Source: Mycobacterium sp. E740 (lineage in GTDB: Bacteria > Actinomycetota > Actinomycetes > Mycobacteriales > Mycobacteriaceae). Taken from it: a DNA stretch of 40,784 nt. The translations under genes and the position numbers were made by a program. The DNA is taken from the NCBI RefSeq assembly GCF_001672895.1, contig NZ_LZKP01000128.1:1-40784 (forward strand), read 5' to 3'. Of the stretch, positions 24,331 through 32,198 are shown piece by piece (the stretch's first letter is position 1; the number at the start of each line of letters is the position of its first letter). The notes beneath the pieces were generated by a model that searched no databases, was not told the origin of the DNA, and saw only the letters and a list, made by a program, of their open reading frames with translations.

Positions 24331-24756
24331 GTGAAAAAGATCGTCTCCTACGCGTTCTTGTCGTCGGTGGGGATCGCCGCGGCATCGGTCGCTGTCTACG
24401 GGGCGGCACCCGCCGTCGCCGCGCCCGATGTCGTGGGGATGAAGTACTCCGACGCGCTCAAGGAGATCAAGGACAGCGGCGGGACGGCGAAGATCGCCTC
24501 CCGCGTGGGAGACAAGCTCGACCAGGGCGACTGCATCGTCACCAACATCTGGGACTCGTCGTTCCTGCGCATCAACACGGCCGACGACAACGAAATCTCG
24601 GTCGCGCTCAACTGCGCCGGCGAATACGCCACCGCGCAACATTCGGGTACCTCGGTCGCCGACCCGTTGGGCCGGGCGGCGAAGTCGAAGGCCGAAGAGG
24701 AAGCCCAGCAGCAGGAAGCGGAGGAACTCGCGAATCCTGCTGTGCCAGGCGAGTAA
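24331..24756 (+). CDS. Secreted small protein with PASTA-like fold
   Basis: This is a 141-residue exported protein. The signal peptide spans roughly residues 1-30 (VKKIVSYAFLSSVGIAAAS, then VAVYGAAPAVAAP). The mature part PDVVGMKYSDALKEIKDSG resembles the start of a PASTA domain, and two cysteines (GDCIVTN and LNCAGEY) could form a disulfide. The C-terminal 35 residues are Glu/Gln-rich and probably unstructured. The GTG at 24331 follows GGAGGT with 10 nt between. It lies between the divergent desA1 promoter and a convergent TetR gene. Similar small secreted proteins are common in mycobacteria with no known role; peptidoglycan or muropeptide binding is a guess from the PASTA resemblance. Confidence 0.78.
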   Translation: MKKIVSYAFLSSVGIAAASVAVYGAAPAVAAPDVVGMKYSDALKEIKDSGGTAKIASRVGDKLDQGDCIVTNIWDSSFLRINTADDNEISVALNCAGEYATAQHSGTSVADPLGRAAKSKAEEEAQQQEAEELANPAVPGE

Positions 24757-24763
24757 TCGCGGG

Positions 24764-25348
24764 CTAGTAGCTCGACACGCGGGCGAGCAGCATCTCGACG
24801 CAGTAGTCGATGAACTGCTCGCGCGTGGCGACAAGAGTTCCGTTGAGGTAAGCGGTGAACAACGCCGTCAGCGCTCCGATCAGCCCGGTGGCGACCATCG
24901 TCGCCAGCGCGGGGTCGGTGATGCGGGTCAGCTTCCGCTGCAGCAGTTCGATGAAGCTGGGCATCCATTCGGCGCCGGAGCGGGTCAGCACCGGTTCGCT
25001 GGCAGGCGCGAGCAGCAGCACCCGGCCCCTGGTCGGGTCGTCGACCATCAGCGCGACGAACCGCTCGACCGCGTCGCGCGGCGTCTCTGCCGTCATCAGC
25101 GTCGACATCGCCCGCGCACACACGTCGTCGTAGACGGCGCGGACGAACTCGTCGCGGTCGGCGAAGCTCTCGTAGAAGTAGCGTTCGGTCAGCCCGGCGG
25201 TACGGCACGCAGCGCGAACGGTCAGGGACGGGCCCTCGGAGCTACCGAGGAGCTCGACTCCCGCGGCGATGAGTTCGTCGCGGCGCAGCACCTGGCGGTC
25301 CTGCAGCGGCACGCCGGACCACCGGCCCCGTCGTTGACCCGAAGCCAC
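24764..25348 (-). CDS. TetR-family transcriptional regulator
   Basis: This is a 194-residue TetR regulator, the counterpart of Rv0825c. The N-terminal helix-turn-helix is LTVRAACRTAGLTERYFYES (a standard TetR recognition helix ending in Tyr-Phe-Tyr). The C-terminal ligand domain ends FIDYCVEMLLARVSSY. It is divergent from the MpaB-like gene with a 70-nt spacer. That spacer contains an inverted repeat GACAAC-N4-GTAGTC, a probable operator for self-regulation and for control of the neighbour. The ligand is unknown. The start ATG at 25348 is preceded by AGGAGGAAT on the minus strand, a strong ribosome binding site. Confidence 0.92.
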   Translation of the reverse strand: MASGQRRGRWSGVPLQDRQVLRRDELIAAGVELLGSSEGPSLTVRAACRTAGLTERYFYESFADRDEFVRAVYDDVCARAMSTLMTAETPRDAVERFVALMVDDPTRGRVLLLAPASEPVLTRSGAEWMPSFIELLQRKLTRITDPALATMVATGLIGALTALFTAYLNGTLVATREQFIDYCVEMLLARVSSY

Positions 25349-25368
25349 ATTCCTCCTAAGCTCGCGGT

Positions 25369-25384
25369 GACAACGCTTGTAGTC
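25369..25384. promoter_or_regulatory. Candidate TetR operator
   Basis: GACAAC (25369-25374) and GTAGTC (25379-25384) form an inverted repeat with 5 of 6 matching positions around a 4-nt centre, between the two divergent starts. It precedes AT-rich GATACAGAT, which may be the -10 of the plus-strand gene. Confidence 0.45.
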
Positions 25385-25418
25385 AAAGTCTGATACAGAT
25401 CCGGACGGAAGTACATCA

Positions 25419-26423
25419 GTGCCTCAAGATACGTCTGCGACGTGCCCGGTGAACAGCACGCCGGAGGTGGCGGCCGGCTGCCCCGTGACATCCGGCGGCT
25501 ACGACGCCCCACCCCTGCCGCTCGGTCCTGACTCGCTGACGTGGAAGTACTTCGGCCAGTGGACGGGCCTGTTCCAGGGCACGTGGGCCGGGTCGATGCA
25601 GAACATGCACCCGCAGCTGGGCGCAGCGGTGCAGGAGCACTCCATCTTCTTCCTCGAGCGGATCCCTCGGTTGCTGCGGTCGATCTACCCGATCGGGGGA
25701 GTCGTGTTCGACGGCGACCGCGCACCGAAGACGGGCGCGGAGGTGCGCGACTACCACATCGGGATCAAGGGCGTCGACGAGCAGGGCCGGCGGTACAGCG
25801 CGCTGAACCCCGACGTCTTCTACTGGGCCCACGCGACGTTCTTCAAGTCGACCCTGCTGGCCGCCGAGAAGTTCGGCGGCGGACTCACCGAGGCTGACAA
25901 GCGCCAGTTGTTCGACGAGCACATCGCCTGGTACCGGATGTACGGGGTGAGCATGCGGCCGGTGCCCGAGAGCTGGGAGGAATTCCAGCAGTATTGGGAT
26001 CACATGTGCCGCAACGTCTTAGAGAACAACTGGGCGGCGCGCGAGGTGATGGACTTGTCCACCATGCCCAAGCACCCGTCGCTGTCCTGGATTCCGGACT
26101 GGATGTGGGCGCTGAATCTGAAAGTGATGCAACGCTTTCTGACATTCATGACGGTGGCCCTCTACGACCCGCCGGTGCGCGAGCTGATGGGCTACACATG
26201 GTCACCTCGTCAGGAATGGCTGCATCGGCGCCTCTGCGACGTCATCACTCTCGCCAACAAGAAGCTGCCCAAACGCATGCTGATGCACCCGCGCAAGCGG
26301 TCGGCGGTCGACCGGGCGACAGGTCGGCTGCCCGCGGACGCGCCTCTGGTGGAGACACCCGCGCGCAATCTGCCGCCGGTCGAGTACCGCGGCCAGCCGC
26401 AGTTCTACTGCCCGAACGTGTAG
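25419..26423 (+). CDS. MpaB/latex-clearing-protein-like oxygenase (DUF2236)
   Basis: This is a 334-residue DUF2236 protein, counterpart of Rv0826. The fold is shared by rubber oxygenase Lcp and fungal MpaB, which bind b-type heme and cleave long-chain isoprenoids; many members are uncharacterised. The family motif FYWAHATFFKSTL near residue 135 carries the conserved histidine. An arginine-containing stretch near residue 175 (WYRMYGVSMRPVPESWEEF in parts) also fits. The GTG at 25419 follows GGACGGAAG with 6 nt between. The first 20 residues contain three cysteines, which is unusual for the family. The divergent TetR gene is its likely regulator. The substrate is unknown; an isoprenoid or lipid is only inferred. 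Confidence 0.87.
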   Translation: MPQDTSATCPVNSTPEVAAGCPVTSGGYDAPPLPLGPDSLTWKYFGQWTGLFQGTWAGSMQNMHPQLGAAVQEHSIFFLERIPRLLRSIYPIGGVVFDGDRAPKTGAEVRDYHIGIKGVDEQGRRYSALNPDVFYWAHATFFKSTLLAAEKFGGGLTEADKRQLFDEHIAWYRMYGVSMRPVPESWEEFQQYWDHMCRNVLENNWAAREVMDLSTMPKHPSLSWIPDWMWALNLKVMQRFLTFMTVALYDPPVRELMGYTWSPRQEWLHRRLCDVITLANKKLPKRMLMHPRKRSAVDRATGRLPADAPLVETPARNLPPVEYRGQPQFYCPNV

Positions 26424-26489
26424 AACACGCTGCCGAGGACCGCTGCAGCCCTTACTATTCGCCGGACCCTCGACAGAAAGTTGGCCGAC

Positions 26490-27356
26490 GTGACCTGGCA
26501 AGTGGTTGCAGTGATCCTGCTGATCGTCGTCACGATCGTCGCGGTTCTGGTACGGGCCACGTCGAAGAACCCGGTCGGCCGGACACGTGCGACGCGGGTG
26601 GCGGTTGTCGCCGGAGGGCTGGCGATCCTGGTACTGATCCTCGGCTCGACGACGATCGTGTCGGCCCGGAACGTCGGTGTCGTCACGACGTTCGGCCGGC
26701 CCAGCGGCACGCTCGGCAACGGGCTGCATTTGAAGGCGCCCTGGCAGTCGGTGACCGAGATGGACGGCACCATCCAGATCGACAACCACACCGGCGAGCA
26801 GGCGACGACAGTGCGATTGGGCAACAACTCGACGGCAAACGTCGACAACAGCGTCCGATGGCGGATCCAGCCGTCCGCGGCCGACGAATTGTTCCTCGAC
26901 TACCTGCAGTTCGAGAATGTCCGCGACAACCTGGTGACCCGCGAACTACGGGCGGCGCTCAACGAGGTCTTCGCCGACTTCGATCCGCTCGCGCCGGAGA
27001 ACGTCGAGGGCGCCAACGTGCAGGCGTTGGGCGACGAGGTCGCCGACAAACTGCGCGCGAAGGTCGGCGGCCAGATCGAAATCCTGAACGTGATTGTGCC
27101 GCTGGTCAATTACGACCAAGCCACCCAGGACCGCATCAATGCGCTGAATGTCGAGAAGGCGAACACCAGGATCGCCGAACAACGGGCCAAGACCGCCCAG
27201 GCCGAGGCGCGCGCCAACGAAATCCTCGCGGGCTCCGTCGCCGACAATCCCAACGTGTTGGTGAGCAAGTGTCTCGACTCGGCGCGCGAGGCGGGTATCA
27301 GCCCGCTGGGCTGCTGGCCGAGCAGCGGCGTGGTGCCGACCGTGCCGACGCGGTAG
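26490..27356 (+). CDS. SPFH/prohibitin-domain membrane protein
   Basis: This is a 288-residue protein of the stomatin/prohibitin/HflK class. Two hydrophobic segments occur near residues 1-20 and 40-58, followed by an SPFH domain beginning VSARNVGVVTTFGRPSGTLG. FENVRDNLVTRELRAALNEV and a coiled-coil stretch LNVEKANTRIAEQRAKTAQA complete the domain. Such proteins form membrane microdomain cages that help control proteolysis or membrane order. The GTG at 26490 is preferred to the TTG at 26481 because AGAAAG then stands 9 nt upstream. The C-terminus has an unusual cysteine pair (KCLDSAREAG and PLGCWPS). The gene ends 1 nt before the CCA end of tRNA-Lys on the other strand. No NfeD partner gene is present. 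Confidence 0.88.
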   Translation: MTWQVVAVILLIVVTIVAVLVRATSKNPVGRTRATRVAVVAGGLAILVLILGSTTIVSARNVGVVTTFGRPSGTLGNGLHLKAPWQSVTEMDGTIQIDNHTGEQATTVRLGNNSTANVDNSVRWRIQPSAADELFLDYLQFENVRDNLVTRELRAALNEVFADFDPLAPENVEGANVQALGDEVADKLRAKVGGQIEILNVIVPLVNYDQATQDRINALNVEKANTRIAEQRAKTAQAEARANEILAGSVADNPNVLVSKCLDSAREAGISPLGCWPSSGVVPTVPTR

Positions 27357-27357
27357 A

Positions 27358-27433
27358 TGGTGCCCCCACCAGGGCTCGAACCTGGGACCTGCGGATTAAA
27401 AGTCCGTAGCTCTACCAACTGAGCTATAGGGGC
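27358..27433 (-). tRNA. tRNA-Lys (anticodon TTT), CCA encoded
   Basis: The minus strand folds into a full cloverleaf. The acceptor stem is GCCCCTA with TGGGGGC. The anticodon loop is CTTTTAA with anticodon TTT, and the T-loop is GGTTCGAGCCC. The 3' CCA is encoded at 27360-27358. The body without CCA is 73 nt. Confidence 0.97.
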
Positions 27434-27442
27434 GCGAACGAC

Positions 27443-27448
27443 AGGATA
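27443..27448 (-). promoter_or_regulatory. Candidate -10 of tRNA-Lys
   Basis: TATCCT on the minus strand lies 9 nt before the tRNA-Lys 5' end; the -35 is not clear. Confidence 0.35.
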
Positions 27449-27472
27449 CTGGGTGGCTAGTGGTGGCCTCGT

Positions 27473-27502
27473 TTGAGGATTGCAGTGTCGGTGCCCTAAG
27501 CT
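27473..27502 (+). promoter_or_regulatory. Candidate promoter of the tRNA Glu-Asp-Phe cluster
   Basis: TTGAGG at 27473-27478 and TAAGCT at 27497-27502 are 18 nt apart, about 50 nt before tRNA-Glu, in an otherwise gene-free spacer. Confidence 0.45.
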
Positions 27503-27554
27503 ATCGAAGCTCCCAACGTCATCGCGTTGCGAGTACCCCGGAGAGATTCGGCTG

Positions 27555-27627
27555 GCCCCCTTCGTCTAGCGGCCTAGGACGCCGCCCTTTCAAGGCGGTA
27601 GCGCGGGTTCGAATCCCGTAGGGGGTA
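27555..27627 (+). tRNA. tRNA-Glu (anticodon TTC)
   Basis: This is a 73-nt cloverleaf. The acceptor is GCCCCCT with AGGGGGT. The anticodon stem is CCGCC/GGCGG with loop CTTTCAA, anticodon TTC. The T-arm is GCGGGTTCGAATCCCGT. CCA is not encoded (CAC follows the discriminator A). Confidence 0.96.
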
Positions 27628-27660
27628 CACGTGACGACCCGTACGATGGGACGCACGCAA

Positions 27661-27737
27661 GGCCCTGTGGCGCAGTTGGTTAGCGCGCCGCCCTGTCACG
27701 GCGGAGGTCGCGGGTTCGAGTCCCGTCAGGGTCGCCA
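27661..27737 (+). tRNA. tRNA-Asp (anticodon GTC), CCA encoded
   Basis: The acceptor is GGCCCTG with CAGGGTC. The anticodon stem is CCGCC/GGCGG with loop CTGTCAC, anticodon GTC. The discriminator is G27734 and CCA is encoded at 27735-27737. It lies 33 nt after tRNA-Glu. Confidence 0.97.
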
Positions 27738-27776
27738 TCACGGCGAGGCATCCGGGTTGTGAGGCCCCTGCCTTCC

Positions 27777-27850
27777 GGCCAGGTAGCTCAGTTGGTACGA
27801 GCGTCCGCCTGAAAAGCGGAAGGTCGCCGGTTCGATCCCGGCCCTGGCCA
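27777..27850 (+). tRNA. tRNA-Phe (anticodon GAA)
   Basis: The acceptor is GGCCAGG with CCTGGCC. The anticodon stem is TCCGC/GCGGA with loop CTGAAAA, anticodon GAA. The discriminator is A27850 and CCA is not encoded. It is the last tRNA of the cluster. Confidence 0.96.
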
Positions 27851-28165
27851 CAAGCACAACGGAGTCCAGTCGGATATTCAGCATCATGCCGACTTTGACG
27901 GCGCCCGGCACGTACACAACTCGCGCCGCTGATTACTCGATCACCGCCTTGTCCTAACCCCAGTAGGCGGGTGTGCGGTCATCTTCGCCTGAAGGGGAAC
28001 AACGCCAACGGACCGCCGACATCCGTATTAAGAGCACCAGAGCGGAGACGTCGTCGCGGATAGGCGGGCTCGGAAGGGACGGCCTCTCACCGACCGGCTC
28101 TGTTCGACAGCCGGATCGCTGAGAACTGGTATCCAGTCGTCGCGAGGCCATCGCGGTCAAGATCG
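27851..28165. other. 315-nt gene-free spacer after tRNA-Phe
   Basis: No convincing gene is seen here. Short open frames on the minus strand (towards 27954) have no ribosome binding site or family-like sequence. This is the boundary between the conserved tRNA block and the accessory genes. I found no direct copy of a tRNA 3' end that would mark an integration site. Confidence 0.5.
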
Positions 28166-28588
28166 TCAACGCGACGGCGCCCCCGGTGGCACGCGACGGT
28201 GACTGCGTTGTGCCAGTTCGTCGGTGCTCACCAACTCGAGCATCGGACGGTCGGGCGCACAGAGCATTGTGACCACGAATCGGCACCGGATGTCGTCGCG
28301 GTTGTTGGCGTCCGAATAGTGGATCACGTCGCCCCCGGGCTCCCAGAATGCCTCGCCTGCCCGGAGCACTCGCGGTGTTTCGCCTTCGAGCTCGAAGAGC
28401 ACTTCGCCTTCGAGGACGAAACCGAAGGCGGGTCCGCCGGGATGCCGATGCGGCGGGGCGCCTGCGCTACCTGGCGGGTAAGTGACGGTTACCGTCGTCG
28501 CGTGGGCCCGCTGCGGCAGGAGGGGAGGTGTCACCTCTTGGATGACGGTGAGTGCGCTTTCCCACTGGGCGTCGTATGCGGCGGTCAT
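28166..28588 (-). CDS. Single-domain cupin protein next to an ECF sigma gene
   Basis: This is a 140-residue cupin. Motif 1 carries HRHPGGPAFGFVLEGEVLFE (metal histidines and a glutamate), and motif 2 is FWEPGGDVIHYSDA. There is no signal peptide and no zinc-binding anti-sigma helix pair (no H-x3-C-x2-C). The gene follows the sigma factor gene by 26 nt on the same strand with AAAGGA upstream, so it is co-transcribed. ChrR-type anti-sigma factors contain a cupin domain fused to an anti-sigma domain; here only the cupin half exists. It could bind a small-molecule signal for the sigma factor or be an unrelated enzyme. Function unknown. Confidence 0.82.
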   Translation of the reverse strand: MTAAYDAQWESALTVIQEVTPPLLPQRAHATTVTVTYPPGSAGAPPHRHPGGPAFGFVLEGEVLFELEGETPRVLRAGEAFWEPGGDVIHYSDANNRDDIRCRFVVTMLCAPDRPMLELVSTDELAQRSHRRVPPGAPSR

Positions 28589-28614
28589 GTGTCATGTCCT
28601 TTCAGCGTCACCGA

Positions 28615-29238
28615 TTACGCGGTGACGGCGTTGCGTTCGGTTGGAGCGAGGTGTGCGAGTTCCGCACGTAGCCGCTGCCTGCCGCGGAAGACTCTCGACA
28701 TGACCGTGCCAGCCGGGATGTCGAGCAGTGCCGCGGTCTCGGCGTAGGTGTGCCCCAGCACGTCGGCGTAGTACAGCGCCATTCGGGTGCCATGGGGCAG
28801 AGATGCGAGGGCAGCGTGAAGGTCGTCGCTGGCCATCGTGTCGAGCACTTGGGCCTCGGCGGACCGGTGCCTCATCGAGGCGCGCGCTAGGTCCGCGACG
28901 CCGGCAACGTCCTCGGCGACTTCGTTTGGCCGACGTTGTCGGTAGCGGTGCCCGCTCACCCAGCGGTTGTGCATGATCCGTAACAACCAGGCTTTGAGGT
29001 TCGTCCCCGGCTCGAAAGAAGCGAATCCTGCGTATGCGTGCAGAAGGGTGTCCTGCACCAAGTCCTCGGCGTCCGCGTCGCAGGTGGTCAACCGTCGCGC
29101 CCGCCGACTCAACACGCCGACGAGGGGCACCGCATCGCGGGCAAAGCGGTCGGCGAGTCCGCGATCGGCGTCGGTCGGCGCGATCGGCGCCGACGTGGAT
29201 GCGGTGACGGCTCTCAGGCCGATGCCGTGGGTCTTCAT
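28615..29238 (-). CDS. ECF-type RNA polymerase sigma factor
   Basis: This is a 207-residue extracytoplasmic-function sigma factor. Region 2 includes DAEDLVQDTLLHAYAGFASF and NLKAWLLRIMHNRWVSGHRY, close to the RpoE/SigH-like groups. Region 4 ends in TYAETAALLDIPAGTVMSRV, the -35 recognition helix. The ATG at 29238 has AAGGA 7 nt upstream; a longer reading to 29295 adds non-conserved residues. No zinc anti-sigma gene follows. The next gene is a cupin, and the large LuxR regulator lies just upstream on the same strand. The first 40 residues are variable. Target promoters are unknown. Confidence 0.93.
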   Translation of the reverse strand: MKTHGIGLRAVTASTSAPIAPTDADRGLADRFARDAVPLVGVLSRRARRLTTCDADAEDLVQDTLLHAYAGFASFEPGTNLKAWLLRIMHNRWVSGHRYRQRRPNEVAEDVAGVADLARASMRHRSAEAQVLDTMASDDLHAALASLPHGTRMALYYADVLGHTYAETAALLDIPAGTVMSRVFRGRQRLRAELAHLAPTERNAVTA

Positions 29239-29289
29239 GGTTTGGTCCTTGTCGAGGCGTCGAGTTGATTGCTGCTCTCGACACTTCCG

Positions 29290-29306
29290 CGCCACGCGCC
29301 GTGGCG
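29290..29306. terminator. Hairpin between the LuxR regulator and the sigma factor gene
   Basis: CGCCACG (29290-29296) and CGTGGCG (29300-29306) are perfect 7-bp arms around 3 nt, in the gap between the stop at 29342 and the sigma start at 29238. It may end the regulator transcript, without a U-tract. Confidence 0.4.
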
Positions 29307-29341
29307 GACCCTTGACAGTCCGTAGTCGGATTCGTCAGCGC

Positions 29342-32116
29342 TCAGTACACGTGGTCGCGTGTACGCAGCTGGCGGCGCGAGCTGATACCCAACTTGACGA
29401 AAACTTTGCGCAGGTGCCACTCCACGGTGTGGGTGCTGATGAACAGTTGGGCGCCGATCTCCTGATTAGTCAACCCATCGCCTGCCAATTTCGCGATCTG
29501 CGCTTCCTGAGCCGTCAGCGGATCGCCCGACGTCGTCGGCTGCTTGCGGACCTTGTCGCCCGTGGCGACCAATGCGCGGCGCGCTCGCGCGGCGAAGCCG
29601 TGAGCACCCATGCCGGTGAACGATTCGTGAGCGGCGCCGAGTTGCGTGCGAGCGTCTGCCCGCCGATGGTTTCGGCGCAGCCACTCGCCGTACGAGAGCC
29701 GCGTCCGTGCGACGTGGAATCCGATATGTGCTCGTTCTAGGCCTTCGACCGCTTCGACGAAGTTTGCCTCGGTATCGCCAGCCGCGACGAGGGCACGCGC
29801 CGCAGCCGCCATGCCCAACCCCCAATCGGTGCCGCTACTGCCCGCGCGCGCCACCAGTCCTTTGAGGGCCCCTGCGGCGACCTGGCGGTCATCGAGATGC
29901 GTTGCAGCGTCGATCAATTCGAACAATGCCCAACCGTGGAACCCGAGGTCCTCGTACTCGCAGCACTCGCGTGCGGCGGCCAGCGCCTCCCTATGCCGTC
30001 CGATGCCGTTGAACAGCACCGCCGTGGTGAATCGAGCCACGCCGATCAGCCGGCCCTCACCCTTCGCGAGACCGTCCGCGGCGGCCGCCTTCAGCAGGCC
30101 GATGGCCTCGACGTCGCCGCGCCAGGCGGCCAGCGTCAGCGAGTGGTACTTCACCGGCGCTTGACCTGTTGACGCGGTCAGCTCGGTCACCTCGGCGATG
30201 AGGGTTTCGGCAGCAGCTAGTTCGCCGGTGTAGACGTGGACGCCGGCGCGGTACACGAGTGCGGGTGGGAGGGCCGCCAGGGCGCCAGCGGCGCGTGCAC
30301 GTGTGACCGTTTCGGTGGCGATGTGCTGAAGCACGGCGTCGTCCCAGAGTTCATGCGCGGCGGACTCCTGGGCGATCGGATACGGCCAGTGCAGCGTCGT
30401 GGCGTCGGCGCTGGATGAATGGGTGTTCCACCGGTCCAGCGCGGCACGTAGGTGCTCGGACCCACGGCCCGGCCCGTCGAGGATCCTGGTGGTCAGGCCG
30501 CTCAACAACAGGTCGACCGGGCGGCTGGGAGCCGTGACGTCCGCGAGGGCGGCGCGGCCTGCGCGTGCAATGTCCGCCAGCTGGCCAGGCCTGCCCAACC
30601 GGCCGGCGTACATGCTTGCAGTTAATGCCTCCAGGTAGGTTTCGCGCGCCAGCTCATCATCGAGGCCGTCGAGTGCCTGGGCTGCTTCCAGCAGTCCCGC
30701 GGCCGCCTCCGTGGTGCGCAGGGCTCCGCTTTCGCCAGCGCGGCTGCGAAGGAACTCCATCTGGGCCCGCATCCTTCCCACCCGCGCGCGGTCCAGCTGC
30801 GTCAGTGGCGACATTTCTGCCAGGGCGAGCAGTTCGCGGGCCGCATCTGGCGCCGCGGCATCCCGCTTGGCCTGCGCTGCCGCGATCGCCCTCTTCCCGC
30901 GCATGCCGGCATCGGCCGTGAGTACCGCTGCCCTCTCCAGGAAGGCCGCCGCGGCGGCGACGCCGCCCCTGGACTGTGCACGACCGGCGGACGCTTCCAG
31001 TTCCGTGGCAACCGTCTCGTCGGGCCCCGCCGCGGCGAGCGCTGCGTGCCAGGCGCGTCGATCGGGGTCGGCGTCCGGATCGGTGGCGGCCGCCAGAGTG
31101 GCGTGTATGGCTCGGCGCTCGTCCAAGTCGGCGGCGCGGTAGGCGGCTGATCGCATCAACGGGTGGGCGAAGCGTAGCCGGGGACCGAGCTCCACGATGC
31201 CTTCGGCCTCCGCCGCTGCGAGCGCGTCGACCGGGATGCCCAACCGGGCGGCTGCACGCAAGAACAGCGCCGAATTGCCCACCGGCTCAGCAGCGGCGAG
31301 AAGCAGCAGCCTTCGGGTAGCGGTCGGTAGCGCGCGCACGCGGTCGGTGAAGCCACGCTCGATGGCGGCTGGCGACGAGCGCTTGCCCGAGATCCAGAAC
31401 CCGCCGGCAAGCTCTGCCGCCGAGACACTGCGCGGCACGTCGAGGATCGCCAGCGGAACACCGCGAGTCTCGGCGACGATTCGGTCACGCACCAGCGGGT
31501 CCAGAGCAGCGATCGTGACCGAATCCAACAACGCCCTGGCCTCATCCTCGGACAGACCCTTGACGACCAGCTCTGGCAGACCAGTCAGCCCGTCGGGTCG
31601 CTCGCGCACCGCGAAGAGGAACGCTGCCGGCTCGGCTACCAGCCGTCGCGCGACGAAGCCCAGAATCTGCACCGACACCTCGTCGAGCCAGTGGGCGTCG
31701 TCAATGACGCAGAGAAGCGGCCCGTCTGTGGTGGCAGCCGACACAAGGCTGAGCACCGCCAAGCCGACCAGAAAACGGTCTGGCGTTGGACCCGTGCCGC
31801 GTCCGAACGCGACGTGCAGCGCGTCGCGCTGAGGTGCGGGTAACTGGTCGGCGAAGCCGATGATGGGCGAACACAACTGCTGGAGGCCCGCGAAGGCTAG
31901 TTCCATCTCGGACTCGATGCCGGACACCTGCGACACCCGAAAGTCGTCGGCCGCCTCGACGACGCACTCGAGCAATGCCGTCTTTCCGACGCCCGCCTCT
32001 CCCCGCAGAACAAGCGCCCGACCGGCACCGGATCTGGCATCGGCGATCAGGTTGCGCAACACGGCGGTTTCAGTTGCACGACCGCGCAGGCGTTGCACCG
32101 GACCCTGTATCGCCAT
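29342..32116 (-). CDS. Large ATP-binding LuxR-family regulator (LAL type)
   Basis: This is a 924-residue regulator. An N-terminal AAA-type ATPase domain has Walker A GEAGVGKT at residues 39-46 and Walker B LLCVIDDAHWLDE. A long helical TPR-like middle region (about residues 330-840, rich in Ala and Arg) follows. The C-terminal LuxR helix-turn-helix is DPLTAQEAQIAKLAGDGLTN followed by QEIGAQLFISTHTVEWHLRK. Such LAL proteins act as ligand-gated activators of metabolic or secondary-metabolite genes. Mycobacteria hold several as adenylate-cyclase-linked or stand-alone types; no cyclase domain is present here. An 18-nt palindrome lies 12 nt before the start. The likely targets are neighbouring genes (NmrA, MBL, sigma), which is inference. 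Confidence 0.93.
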   Translation of the reverse strand: MAIQGPVQRLRGRATETAVLRNLIADARSGAGRALVLRGEAGVGKTALLECVVEAADDFRVSQVSGIESEMELAFAGLQQLCSPIIGFADQLPAPQRDALHVAFGRGTGPTPDRFLVGLAVLSLVSAATTDGPLLCVIDDAHWLDEVSVQILGFVARRLVAEPAAFLFAVRERPDGLTGLPELVVKGLSEDEARALLDSVTIAALDPLVRDRIVAETRGVPLAILDVPRSVSAAELAGGFWISGKRSSPAAIERGFTDRVRALPTATRRLLLLAAAEPVGNSALFLRAAARLGIPVDALAAAEAEGIVELGPRLRFAHPLMRSAAYRAADLDERRAIHATLAAATDPDADPDRRAWHAALAAAGPDETVATELEASAGRAQSRGGVAAAAAFLERAAVLTADAGMRGKRAIAAAQAKRDAAAPDAARELLALAEMSPLTQLDRARVGRMRAQMEFLRSRAGESGALRTTEAAAGLLEAAQALDGLDDELARETYLEALTASMYAGRLGRPGQLADIARAGRAALADVTAPSRPVDLLLSGLTTRILDGPGRGSEHLRAALDRWNTHSSSADATTLHWPYPIAQESAAHELWDDAVLQHIATETVTRARAAGALAALPPALVYRAGVHVYTGELAAAETLIAEVTELTASTGQAPVKYHSLTLAAWRGDVEAIGLLKAAAADGLAKGEGRLIGVARFTTAVLFNGIGRHREALAAARECCEYEDLGFHGWALFELIDAATHLDDRQVAAGALKGLVARAGSSGTDWGLGMAAAARALVAAGDTEANFVEAVEGLERAHIGFHVARTRLSYGEWLRRNHRRADARTQLGAAHESFTGMGAHGFAARARRALVATGDKVRKQPTTSGDPLTAQEAQIAKLAGDGLTNQEIGAQLFISTHTVEWHLRKVFVKLGISSRRQLRTRDHVY

Positions 32117-32127
32117 GTCCCACCGCC

Positions 32128-32145
32128 GTCCCGAAGTCTCGGGAC
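32128..32145. promoter_or_regulatory. Palindrome upstream of the LuxR regulator
   Basis: GTCCCGA and TCGGGAC are perfect 7-bp arms around AGTC, directly before the regulator start. A second, weaker repeat ACCGT/ACGGT follows at about 32147-32160. It is a candidate operator or a 5'-leader hairpin. Confidence 0.45.
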
Positions 32146-32198
32146 TACCGTACCGACGGTCGGCCTCCCACCGAGGATGTCAGCAGTGACGAGCTGAC

